Assembly: GCF_001540865.1 (NCBI RefSeq) | Contig: NC_033631.1 | Coordinates: 9,617,133 to 9,681,132, forward strand | Reading direction: 5' to 3' | From: Ananas comosus | Taxonomy: Eukaryota; Streptophyta; Magnoliopsida; Poales; Bromeliaceae | DNA: 64,000 bases | Shown here: positions 11,575-22,512 of the stretch, piece by piece | Layout: every line of letters begins with the position of its first letter | Numbering within the stretch: the first letter of the stretch is position 1 | Notes under the pieces: model-generated | Told to the model about the DNA's origin: nothing | What the model saw: the letters and a program-made list of their open reading frames with translations, nothing else | Database searches by the model: none | Made by a program: the position numbers and the translations under genes

Positions 11575-13561
11575 TCAAAGAAAAGATAACAAATTAGATA
11601 ATTTATGATTTTTCCCAGTACTCCTCACTTCACTCTCCTCCTCAACTTTATGCTCAAACACCATTAATTTCTCATCATATTTTGCCTCAAACACCACTTC
11701 AAACTCCCCACTCAACAGCTTCTCCTTCGCCCTCCACCTCCTCAACTTCCCCGAAGTCGTTTTCGGAACACTTCCACTCTCCACCAACACCACCCACCCC
11801 ACTTCCACCCCCTCTTGCTTCATCACTCCCTCTCTTATCCCCTCACATACACTCCTGTAAACAGTACTCACTACACTCCCTCCTCCTCTTCTCCTTTCAT
11901 CTACCAGCTCGGCCACCACCACTACAACGCTCCTGATCAATTCCCGCGCCGTGGATAATCCGAAGGCGGCGATGCAGCCGCCGCGGAGGCGATCGCGGCA
12001 GCTTTCGTACGCCGCGGTCTCGATGTAATGCGGGTGGACCGAGCTTCGCCCGTTGTCGAGTTCGATGACATCCGTAGTGCGGCCGAGCACGTAGAGATAT
12101 CTGTTGCGTGGAAAATATTAAAATTTCGTAATTGCATAAAGTTACGAGCTTTTAGAGATAAATGGTTGTTTTACAGTACCTCTCCTGTCCTAGGACCACG
12201 CCGCGATCTCCGGTGCGCACGAAGAACCTCCCTGCGGTCCCTTTAAGCCGCCCACGGAACGCCTCGCGGGTTAAAAACGGGTGGCCGAGGTAGCCCGACG
12301 CGTTGCTCGCCGAGGAGACCCATATCTCTCCCTCGATGCCGTCCTCCGCAGGCTCGCAGGTGTTTTCGTTCACTATCATTATTGTGATATCTTCTTCTTC
12401 CGCTGCATCTGACGATTCCGGTGGCGATGCAGGAGATAGCCGCGCCGAGGGCAAGAGCCTTTTGTGCGACGGCAAATACTCATACCAATTACTAGTATTA
12501 TTAGTATTCGTGCTGCCATTACTAGAATGCCATGAGGTGGATACAAAGGTGCAGTTTTCGGCGAGCCCGTAGGACGGAGAGATCACCGAAGGGTTGAGCC
12601 CCGCGGGCTTGAACTCGGCAACGAACTCATCGACGGCGGATTTATATATAGGCTCATTGATCAGAATAAGGTTTTTGAGGCTCCACAGGCTAAGGGGCGT
12701 CTCCCCATGGCCGATGCGGCCCCTCTTTAAAACGAGAGGGAGGGCGAAGGACGGGACCGGCGTGCACGTAGCCGCGAACTCGGCGATCATTTCGAGCCAA
12801 ATGCGCGGGCGTTGCAGGAACGACTGCGGTGAGGTGAGCACGCACGTGGCTCCGGCGACGACGGTGAGGAGCAGGAACATGAGGCCGCAGTCGTGGTACT
12901 GCGGCAGCCACGACACAATAACGCTGCTCGGCTGCAGGCCGTAGGCCCTCCTCGCCGCCCGCACGTTGTGCGCCGCCGCCCCCGCGGTCACCACCACGGG
13001 CTTCGGTATCGCGGTGGCGCCGGACGTGTACTGGATCAAGTACGCGTCGTCTGGCCCGCAGCCGATATATCCTCGAGTGTTCGAATTCGACGTCGACGAA
13101 GGCCGGTCGACGCGGCGGCGGCTCGCGGCCGCCAATTTGTAGCGCGCGTCGGCGACGGCGGCCTTCGGATTCGTCTGCGAGATAGCGCGGAAGAGGTGGA
13201 AGTGCGGCGGGCCTTGTTTTTGCGGTGCGAATGAGCGAGCATCGGGGGGGACGATCGGGATGGCGACGAGACCGGCGCGCTGGCACGCGAAGATTAGCTG
13301 GACGAGGAGGAGGCCCGGGGAGCAGAGGACGAGGACGGCGTCGCCGCGGCGGAGAGAACCGAGTAGGCCGTCGGCGATGCGGCGGACGGATGCGTCGAGC
13401 TGGGAGTAGGTTGTTTGCGCCGACGAGATTCCGGTGGGAGTGTCGGTGGCCCACACGAAGGCCGGCTTCGACCGGAAAGCCGGCAGCCCGGCCCACATCG
13501 GGAGGTAGCGGTCGACCACCTGCTGGTCGGGGTAACACGGATCGTAATTTTCATATGACAT
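11575..13561 (-). CDS. Fatty acyl-AMP ligase (FAAL)-like adenylate-forming enzyme
   Basis: The family activates a fatty acid with ATP to an acyl-adenylate. Two exons (13561-12180 and 12100-11575) with a 79-bp GT-AG intron join in frame to 635 residues, a normal single-domain length. Visible motifs: ATP-binding YTSGATAIPK (about 178-187), the FAAL-type SWLPQYHD (217-224), a PSFALPL block (270-276) where FAALs often have PNFA, YGLAEN (331-336), GEIW (411-414), RTGDRG (449-454), GRTTD (467-471), and C-terminal SGKLRR with the expected catalytic Lys near 579. Residues 345-395 are a Ser/Asn/Pro-rich insertion. The HD motif favours FAAL over ordinary acyl-CoA ligases. No signal peptide is obvious. 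Nothing nearby shows the acceptor that receives the acyl group. The start ATG follows a pyrimidine-repeat leader and a TATA box at a sensible distance. Confidence 0.85.
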
Positions 13562-13583
13562 GATTTTCTAATTCTTTTAATAC

Positions 13584-13589
<6 letters not shown>

Positions 13590-13638
<49 letters not shown>
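13590..13638. repeat. (GA)n/(CT)n microsatellite in the 5' leader
   Basis: About 24 GA units, read as CT on the sense strand of the FAAL-like gene, between its TATA box and ATG. Long CT leaders are common in plant 5' UTRs. Confidence 0.9.
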
Positions 13639-13641
<3 letters not shown>

Positions 13642-13687
13642 TGTGTGGTTTTAAGTGTGTGGTAGTTTTTAAAGTGCATGGGTTGGT

Positions 13688-13698
13688 ATTTATATAAG
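13688..13698 (-). promoter_or_regulatory. TATA box for the FAAL-like gene
   Basis: TTATATAAATA on the minus strand, about 130 bases before the ATG at 13561, leaving room for a leader of roughly 100 bases. Confidence 0.65.
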
Positions 13699-13739
13699 CA
13701 ATGAGTATGGTAAAAATGTATATATGGAGACCCATTCAA

Positions 13740-15329
13740 CTATAAGGAAATTTCTGAAGGGCCCTCCGATTTTTTTTTTTGGTTTTCTTATTTAAATATT
13801 AGATTAATTTTAAATTTTCTCAATTAAATGGTATTAGTCAATTGTTATTAAGATCTTACTAAAATCGGCAGTGATTTGGTCAATTTTTTGTAAAATAACT
13901 AATACCCAAATCCAATAACTATGAATAGCTAATGGAGCTATTGAATTTAATAATTTTTTTTGTTAGCCAATTAAAGATAAGAAATAATTGCTTACATATC
14001 TCTCAAAAATTAAGAAATATATTATTTATTTCTAAAAAGTTTTTGCTTCAAAAATATCCTTATATATATATATATATATATACTTTTTTCGTGATTCAAA
14101 TCTACCCTCACTATTGATGGTTGTTAAATTATTTCTGAGTTAAAGCCAAATTACGTCTCAATCCAGATTAAAATAGAGATGAAATATCATAATACTTTTG
14201 GAATAGTAAAATTTTATAAAGATAATTTTCATACAAACCTTCTATTTTACAGGAGCGTATAAACAATTGTCAACTTAATTACGTAGGCGGGTATGGAGAG
14301 ATGAGGCGACAAGTGAATGGTGTGTACGTAACATAGAAAATATCGGTGTGGAGAAGGACGAGAGCGCATTGGATATTCGCTCGCGAATATCCCACACTCT
14401 CTTTGGATAATTAGATTGATTGAGACTAATTTGTTCCAAGATCCTTAAATCCTTTCAGTTTAGCTCTATCGATGATACCGAGATCCCAATGGCGGTTACA
14501 AAACGAAATGACAAAGTATATGAAACAATGATGAAATATGTATGTAGGATATGTAATTAATTAATATAAATCAGAATAATGAAGGCATATTCTTATGGAT
14601 TACCTAAAATTATTTTGAAAATAACGCAATTATTGTTTTTACATCAAAAGTTTAAAAGTTTTCAGCAGCTGCCCAGAGATTTTACTTTTGAAACTCAAAA
14701 ACTTCATTTTGAATTTTTTAGTGTAGTAAAACTCTCAAATTTTTTTTATTTGTCTACTTCGATAAAACTGATCCATAAAATTGGCTACAGAAGCAAAACT
14801 GGGGTTACTAGTTCCTCCATAAACACAGATAAGTTCGCTCAATTGTAAGGTTGAACAAAAATATAATATTTAAAGGCCCTATCAGAAATGCTTATTGTTT
14901 TAAATTTGAATTATTGGCACTCACAGTCATAAATTTTGATTTAGCAGAATATTGTCCAAATATTTTTTAATTATATGTCCGTAGGCCTGTAATTTGTAAA
15001 CCCCATAAAATTTTAAATAACATAGCTTAGATTCTAAAGTGCCGTTTGGTTCGGAGATAATGAACATTGGGAAAAAAAAAAATTTATTCCTAAAATAGCT
15101 GATAATTCCATAATAGTATGAAAGAAAGAAAAATAAGATTGTGTTTAATTTGTAATGCTGCTATTTTTAAAAATAACTAAAATTATGTTTGATTAATTTT
15201 ATGGAATAGTAAAGAATGATGAAAAAAGTTAGAGATAATTTGTTATAAAAAATAATTGTTTTTTCAAATTCTACTTAAACTTAAATTGAATAGAAATAAT
15301 TTATTATAATATTTATGTACAATTTATTT

Positions 15330-15342
<13 letters not shown>
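13740..15342. other. AT-rich intergenic DNA, no gene seen
   Basis: Contains a small perfect hairpin (GGATATTCGC / GCGAATATCC, 14371-14392), a TA run near 14062, and the beginning of a GTGCCGTTTGGTTCGG element end near 15041 with no clear partner. Confidence 0.45.
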
Positions 15343-15362
<20 letters not shown>

Positions 15363-15897
15363 GGGCTTTTATACTATTATGAGTATTGGGCCCTTCGTAC
15401 TCATAAGTTATTTTCGATGATGGAGCTTCCGAATCGACGATCCACTCCGTTAAATATGATTTAAAGTATTTAAAACTTCTAGAAAATAAATTTCGTAATT
15501 TTTCGAAATCATAATAAAGTCCATCAAGCGGACATAAAATGAACGGTCAAAATTGAACAATGTCTTAAAAAGATGATCAGATTCTTCAATTTAAGATCGG
15601 AGTTATTGATCTTTATCTAGATAGTGAATAGAATTTTCTATCAAAAATTTAACTTATTCGGATTCTTTTGCACCGTTAAACTAGCAAGTATTCTATACCG
15701 ATCGTTAAAAATTGTCAATTTTGTGAGCTTTTGATCGTAAGGTAAATGATGTCGAAAAATTATGAAATTTGATTTCTAGATTTTTCAAATGCTCTAGATA
15801 ACGTTTAACGGTGTAAATCGTCGATTCGACTCTATTATCGAGAAAACAACTTATGAGTACGAGGGCGATCGTACTCATAATAGTATAGTAGCCGGAC
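15343..15897. mobile_element. Long hairpin MITE in a TA/GA microsatellite
   Basis: Both ends carry inverted copies of TACTATTATGAGTA and of CAACTTATGAGTAC. The left end starts after a (TA)(GA) run and the right end stops at GCCGGACTATATATA. Terminal inversions reach well over 100 bases. The interior includes CGGAGTTATTGATC-like blocks shared with the other long elements. Confidence 0.75.
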
Positions 15898-15916
15898 TAT
15901 ATATATATATATATAT

Positions 15917-16124
15917 AGTTGAGCTAGAATACTCTCAAAAACACCAAGAGGGTGATTCTTTTGAGTTTTTAGGCATTGGATGGAGAGATGTAAGGTTGGG
16001 ATGATAGTGGTAGGTAGAATAGTGTTTAATCCAAGGGCTATTAGTAATCAAGAAATAGATCCAAGGACTAGAAATCTAAAAGCCCCAAAGGATTGGTGCT
16101 TCTAAAAGTATTCTAGCTCAATTC
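15917..16124. mobile_element. Short MITE of the TA-microsatellite family
   Basis: Starts GTTGAGCTAGAATACT and ends AGTATTCTAGCTCAATTC with TA repeats outside. The interior matches the elements at 16886-17105 and 29993-30209 (GGAGAGATGTAAGGTTG, ATCCAAGGGCTATTAG). Confidence 0.85.
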
Positions 16125-16159
16125 ATATATATATATACACACACAGACACATATCTATA

Positions 16160-16391
16160 GAGAGTCTGGCTACTACGCTATCAATAGCATCACGCGGTTG
16201 GTGCTACCAAGTTTTCCGCCGTTAGATCTACCCCTTTGACGATTTTCACTTATTAGATCATACTATTCAACCAACCACCTACTCAACCCTAGGGGACCAC
16301 TATCATTCTAACCGCACATCCCTTTATCCAAGGGCTGAAAACCTAATAGCACCAATTACTTGGTGCTATTAACAGTATAGTAGCCTAGTTC
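16160..16391. mobile_element. Short MITE of the TA-microsatellite family
   Basis: Ends are inverted (GGCTACTACGCTATCAATAG and CTATTAACAGTATAGTAGCC). The interior matches the elements at 30560-30751 and, inverted, at 30771-30980. Confidence 0.8.
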
Positions 16392-16850
16392 TATATATGT
16401 AATATACCGAAACCTCGGTAGGTTATATCGGACTTTAGTCAAATTGATCAAAGTGCGTCGAGAGAAATAGTTGGAAAAAATCCNTATTGCAATTTCTAAT
16501 TTTAATAAAGCTTGAAATTAAACCTTATAAAATAATACTATTCCACCAAAAAGGGTGAAATAATTTATCTCAAATTATTCCGAAATAACTGAAAATAACA
16601 AGGTTTCAGCGGAATGAAATATTCTGGCCAAAAAAACCATCCCTTTTGAAGTAGATGAATGCAAGAACAAACTCAACCAAGAGGAACAAGCTTCTTGTGG
16701 ATTTTATTGTTCTTATTGAGAGAAAAAATCACCAGTCAAACAGACCAGGTTGATGCGCACACAATATATAAAACACCAAGGCGTTTGATGGTTTGATGAT
16801 GCAATTACACAGGCAAGTGCAATAGATATAGCAATTAAAAACAGCCAGAT

Positions 16851-16885
<35 letters not shown>

Positions 16886-16888
<3 letters not shown>

Positions 16889-17105
16889 TGGAGCTAGAAT
16901 ACTTTTACAAGTATCACCTGGGTGGTGCTTTAGTGTTTTTAGCCCTTGAATGGAGAGATGTGAGGTTGAGATGATAGTGGTAGGTGGTGGTAGGTGGAAT
17001 AGTATTTGATCCAAGGGCTATTAGTAATTAAGAAGTAGATCCAATGGCTAAAAACCTAATAGCACTATGAGGGTAATACTTGTAAAAGTATCCTAACTCA
17101 ACTCT
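16886..17105. mobile_element. Short MITE at the outer edge of the left arm
   Basis: Starts GAGCTAGAATACTTTTACAA and ends TATCCTAACTCAACTCT. Its partner in the other arm is 29993-30209, and a third relative is 15917-16124. Confidence 0.85.
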
Positions 17106-17243
17106 ATATATATATAAAATATTTCTCCTAAATTAATAGTTTTAGTAGTATATATCAGAATATCTTCTAGAATTGATTATCCCTTGTACTTCAATTTCAT
17201 ATCTGATAAGAGAATCCAAATATAATGATTGATATCGTTTTAG

Positions 17244-17896
17244 GGGCCCGTTGGTTCGAGTATGTAATATTACAAAGTATTCGAACATATCCAGGTATTT
17301 TGAGATTTTCGGCGATGAGATTAACTACTTGATACTTGCATAGCGTGGTTGGATTTAATGCCAGTAATGAAATACTAGATTACAGTGATTTATGGCATTA
17401 ATACGTTTGGTTCAGTTATAAAATTTAATTAATGTGACTAAAAAGTATAGTTTTTTCCAAATTTGCCTTGTTTTGGTCATTTGAATATTATTTTTGCGAA
17501 AAATGATGGATGGGGGAAGGAGATCGTCATGGATTTATCTGGGAGCGGACGACGCAATAGAACGATGATAGGTGTTCGTTGCGAAGAAAGAGAAAGAGAG
17601 AGAGAGAGAGACGCGAGAGAAAGCGACGTGCGAAAGAGAGGGGGAAGGCGAGAGAGATGAAAATAATGCTGTTAATTAAATTCTGGGAATTTTTTGAAGG
17701 TAAAATATCATTTTATTTAATATGTGTCATACGGGTTTCAGTAATGCAAGATACCGACCCCACTCCCGTTAATATTCGATGTAAGTCTGCTCGATTTGTA
17801 ATGTACATTAACGACTAGCATTACATCGGATTTAACCAAACACAGTTATCCTGACAGGATTGCCTTAATCTCCAGGATAACTCGAACAGAACCACC
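17244..17896. mobile_element. Harbinger/Tourist-like MITE (left-arm copy)
   Basis: Reverse-complement partner of 29206-29850. The ends GGGGCCCGTTGGTTCGAG and CTCGAACAGAACCACC are inverted but carry extra and missing bases relative to the cleaner copy. The GA/CG-rich interior (17520-17660) is not a gene. Confidence 0.75.
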
Positions 17897-17899
17897 TTC

Positions 17900-18011
17900 G
17901 TATGATCTATAGTATTAGATTGTTTAGATAGTAATTTATATAAATTTTAAAACGTTATTTTACTTATTGTTAGTGTTTTAAAATCAACAAATTCATCAAA
18001 ATATATATACT

Positions 18012-18057
<46 letters not shown>

Positions 18058-18851
18058 ATAATACCTGTATTTAAATTTATTTAATTAATAAATAAATAAA
18101 CGTTCAAAAATTTAAAATTTTAACATTGATGAAATGCAAAATCCACCAGATCGGAAATTGTTCATTTTTAGGGTTCAAGGCCGTTTCTATTTCAATTAGC
18201 TTGCTCAAGCTCAAGATTAATTGAATATCAACTTAAGCTTAACAAAAATTAAAACAGCATTAATTTTGAATCAAGGTATCACATTTTGCTACTAGATGAG
18301 ATTCGTTTATTTATTACTTAATGAGTTGGATTAGTACAGATTTATATCTTATATGAGTTGTGACCGCGATGTTAAATATGAGCCGTTGAAATAAAAAATA
18401 AAATGAGAAACAAGAAAGAGAGTAAATGATTGCAGACAATGACAAAAAGTGGCTGTTGGTCTTATATAGATTATACTGTTATGTATATAAGTCATTCAGT
18501 TTTTTGATGATATAAATACTTTATCTTTCAATAAAAGTTAAAGTTAAAGTTTTAGTGAATGTGAATTTTAAACTATTGTAATAAACATAAAATTTTATTT
18601 TTTGAAACGAATAGATACATAGTTGTCTTATCATATCATTATAGTCTTTTCTTGACTTAAGGATCAAATAGTTTGTTCTAGAATATCCGATCATAAAAAT
18701 TTTAATAACGATATATATAAAATTTGAAGAATATAATTCTCTTAATGAAATATGAAATACGCAAGTGAGAGATTTTTAAAATTTTATAAATATGATCCAA
18801 TTATAATTATATTCAATTTAGATTTAATATTAAATAAAATCAATTATAAAC
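17900..18851. other. AT-rich DNA in the left arm, no gene seen
   Basis: Has TA runs at 18000-18060. It corresponds to 28250-29200 in the other arm. Confidence 0.6.
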
Positions 18852-19140
18852 ATGATGGAATCTGAGGATTCTGGCCGGCCACGTGGCGTGCGGCGCGAGA
18901 GGCGGAGAGCGGGGCGTCGAGGCGGCGGCGCCAGGGCTCAGCGAAGCAGGCCGTGGGTTGCGGCGGGCACACGACGCGGTGGGCACACAGCGGTGCAGGC
19001 GCGGGTGGGCGCGAGCGACGGGGCGGATCTAAAAAAAAAAAAACGCCGAAAAAAAATAAGAAGAGTACCAGTGCAAAAGTCGGGGCTCACTTCCCTTCTT
19101 GCACGCGGCCCTGAGAGAAGAGAAGCGGGCACCTCTCTCT
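18852..19140. other. GC-rich block in the left arm
   Basis: A very GC-rich stretch with a CCACGTGG palindrome near 18870, inverted partner of about 27965-28245. Open frames run through it on both strands without a recognisable domain. It may be part of another transposon. Confidence 0.5.
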
Positions 19141-19165
19141 CCTCTTTGAGCATTATATATAATAT

Positions 19166-19731
19166 AGAGAGTAGGTTACTATCTTTCTGGAACACGGAGG
19201 CTTCCGTACTTTCACGTCGTTTTCATGTCTGTGACTTTCGAATCGTCGATCGCTCCTTAAATTGATCTAGTAGTATTGAAGTACCTAGAAATAAATTATG
19301 CGATTTTTCGATATTATTGTTATTGAACGAAGGGTCAATACATCACGGCTGAAAGATAAAAAACCCTTTTACAAAACTTAATAATTATGACATTAAAATG
19401 TTTAGATCCAAAGATACTGATCTTATTTTATATAGTATAAAGAGTTATCTTCTCTATCAAAATTTCACCGTGAATGGTTAGTCTATTCTACCCATTAACT
19501 TGCAAACGGGTCACTATGGCCATTAACATATTGTTTTGACCCTTCGATCATTAGGCAAATGATATTGAAAAATTAAGAAAATTTAATTTTCGTGAATTAC
19601 TTCAAATACCTCGTGATATCAAAGTTTAACGGAGCCGATCGACGATTCCAAAGTCGCAACAAAAAAACGATATGAAGTACGCGAGAGCTCCGTGCTTCCA
19701 AAAGCATAATCAGCCCTCACTAGCCTCCTCT
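19166..19731. mobile_element. Long hairpin MITE (left-arm copy)
   Basis: Inverted ends around CGGAGGCTTCCGTAC and the CGATCG-containing block; partner of 27413-27956. It belongs to the same class as 15343-15897 and 46699-47248. Confidence 0.75.
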
Positions 19732-19739
19732 CTCTATAT

Positions 19740-20700
19740 ATATATAATAATTTAAATATTTCATTTATAATATATATATTTTTTGAGAATCAATAAAGAT
19801 AATATTTTACTTTAATTAATTTTTTTTTTATTTGTAATTCTACAAAATAATAATAAAAAATATATATTATTTTTAATATTACAATAAGAACTTTTTATTT
19901 ATTTAAATAAATTTATTTATTTAGACCACTCCTATCTCTCTTTTTTTGATTTTTTTTCTTTTCTAACCCTTCTTATTTTAGAGTGTTATTGGCCACATAC
20001 AAAAAATAAATTTTAATTAAAATTAAAATTAATTAAAATTTATTATTAATGTTTTTGGAATGGTTGCTTAGCTTTATTATTTATTAATTATATTTATGTA
20101 TTATTGTAATTGAAATATATTTTTTAAAAACTAATTTGTAGTCTTATTTTAATAAAAATAGCATTATTTATATCTAAAATAATTAAAAATTAAAAATTAT
20201 ATTCATAAACAATGTAAAATATTAACAAAATTAGGCATAAATATTATATATTTTAAAATTTTATGTATCAATTCAAAACACAAACTTATGAATACAATTG
20301 AATCCAAACGGGTGTTAAGATCAGCATTATTAATTATAATAAAAATTGCATATCGATACACAATAATGGCAGATGAAATATACGAAATTTTATTTTATTT
20401 AATTAATTAAAAATATCTATATTATTTAATTTTATAAAAAATAATTTATTACTTATTAATATTATTTAAAGAAGATAAACTGAAATCGTTGCGTAGTAGG
20501 TTTCCTTAATAAATTTTAAAATTTCTAAATAGATACTTGTATGCATATATTTTATTCTTTTTATTCTATTATAACATTAATAGAATGCTGATTTAACGAA
20601 AGTTTTCTTTTGAACTCTATATTAAAATAATTGTCCTCAATTTTTTTAAAAAAAGAAAATAAAAAATCGATAAATCCAACCATTACAGGAGAATTACCCT
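19740..20700. other. AT-rich DNA between hairpin element and glycosylase copy
   Basis: Almost pure A/T with runs of ATTTA and TTAAT. Inverted partner of about 26400-27400. No gene seen. Confidence 0.6.
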
Positions 20701-20876
20701 TCGTTGCAGCCATGGCCCAACGCATATATATTACCTTCCTCGTCATCATCCAACAGTTAAAATTCGAGAAGTAGATACGCCCCCACGCAATTGTCGTGGC
20801 TACAAAGTGGTAAAAAGAATTTGTTTTTCACTCTTTTCGTTTTTTTTTTTTTTTAAAAGTTTGTTACTCCCCGGAA

Positions 20877-21995
20877 ATGACCCATCATCATCCTCTTCGG
20901 TCTCCCCCGCATCCTCCCTCCTCCTCCTCCCAACCCAACCCAACACCAACCCTACACCTACCTCACATCCTCGTCTCCCCTTCCCTTCCCCTCCCCCATG
21001 GGGGAGCAAACCCTAACCCTAACCCAAACCCCAACCCCCACCCTCCTTCCTCCGCCCCAATCCCCGTCCCTTCCGCAAGGATCCCTCCGATCCCACCCGG
21101 CTTCTCCCGCCCCCACCGCGAAGATCCCCTTCCGCCGAGGAAGATCCGCAAGGTCTCCGGCGAATCGACGGCGATCCGAGCTCCTCGTCGTCGGTCTGCC
21201 AGGGCGGCGCTCCGCGCGGCGGCGCGGCCCCTCTCTGCCGACGGGAGGTGGCGGCGGCGATCGGCACCTCGCGCGGCGGACCCGCTCCTCGCCCCCGTGA
21301 TCGACGTCCACGAACCCCGATCTTCGAGCGGTTCCACCCCCCTTCCACGCCTCGTCCGCCAGCATCCTCTACCAGCAGCTCGCCTACAAGGCCGCCGCCT
21401 CCATCTACGCCCGCTTCCTTCCCTCTGCGGCGAGCGAGGCCGGCGTGCTCCCAGACGCCGTCCTCGCCCTCACCCCGCACCAGCTCCGCCAGATCGGCAT
21501 CTCCGCCCGCAAGGCAGCTACCTCCACGACCTCGCCCGCAAGTACCACTCCGGCATCCTCTCCGACGCCGCCATCGTCGCCATGGACACAAGTCCCTCTT
21601 CTCCATGCTCACCATGGTCAAACGCATCGGCGCATGGTCCGTCCATGAGCATGTTCATGATCTTCTCCCTCCACCGCCCGACGTCTCCCCGTCGGCGACC
21701 TCGGCGTGCGCAAAGGGCGTGCAGATCCTCTACGGGCTCACGAGGTCCGCGCCCCTCGCGATGGAGCAGTACTGCGACAAGTGGCGGCCCTACCGCTCGT
21801 CGGCGCCTGGTACATTGTGGCGCCTCGTCGATAATAAGGGCCCCCCGAATTTACTCCCGCCCACGCGTGGAGTGCTCGCCATTGCCGATCCGGAGACGGA
21901 CTCGGAGCGATCGGCCGCAGCAGCAACCAGCAACAGCAGCCGCAACCAACATGCGCAGCTTATTGACCTATTCAGATGCTTCCCACTCTCAGTGA
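20877..21995 (+). pseudogene. HhH-GPD DNA glycosylase copy, frame broken
   Basis: Aligns along its full length with the open gene at 25101-26246 but switches frame repeatedly, so pieces of the protein appear in all three frames: GVLPDAVLALTPHQ in one, KYHSGILSDAAIVAMD in another, QYCDKW in another. Differences are mostly single-base losses or gains in short homopolymers (CCC to CC, TCC to TC). The catalytic VGDLG block is reached out of frame. Either this copy is decaying or the arm was assembled from uncorrected reads; the near lack of substitutions favours the second. Confidence 0.8.
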
Positions 21996-22290
21996 AGGCT
22001 TGTACTATTTAATTAGTTATTTTCCTGTGAGTGATGCTTTGTTGAGATGGTCTTGATTATTCAATAGTTTGTCTGCGAATTGGCTGAACTGCTGTCTGTT
22101 TCTCTTCGTCATGTGTCATTATTTAAATGCGAGATTGTAATGCTTGAACTGGCGAAATGAATGTATAGTGGCTTTTCGTCAATTGTTGCTATCATGCACA
22201 GCTAACAGTTGTTCTCTTGGGATTTTTATGAACTATGGTCTTCATAAAACATTGCTATGGGTAAATGAAAACTATTGATCAACAATCTTG

Positions 22291-22293
<3 letters not shown>

Positions 22294-22325
<32 letters not shown>

Positions 22326-22469
22326 AAATTGAGGAACAGCTTTTGCTACCACTTTTTAAGCCTTTGGATGCCTTGGTTTTACTATTTGATTGTTGTACTA
22401 GCATTCATCCAAAGGCTAGAAAGTAGTAGTAAATACTATTCATCTACTACTGATAATATCCTAGTTGAA

Positions 22470-22512
<43 letters not shown>

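Larger units (their letters stand above)
16886..22293 (+). repeat. Left arm of a large inverted duplication
   Basis: From here to 22293 the sequence is the near reverse complement of 24793-30209: same order of short MITE, Harbinger-like MITE, GC-rich block, long hairpin element, AT-rich block and DNA glycosylase. The outer end falls in a TA microsatellite and the inner end is sharp at TTGCAA (22288-22293). The coding part differs from the other arm almost only by one-base indels; AT-rich parts differ more. Confidence 0.9.

Noticed and set aside
12690..13538. Long minus-strand frame of 282 codons and several plus-strand frames over the FAAL-like gene
   Set aside because: These are alternative frames of a GC-rich exon; they are Arg/Pro-rich and lack any domain, while the chosen frame carries every adenylation motif and a correct splice.
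14371..14392. Perfect 10-base hairpin
   Set aside because: It is isolated, with no T run or gene nearby, so no function is claimed.
20958..21627. Minus-strand frames of up to 202 codons across the left glycosylase copy
   Set aside because: Antisense shadows of GC-rich coding DNA, with Gly/Arg-rich composition and no domain.
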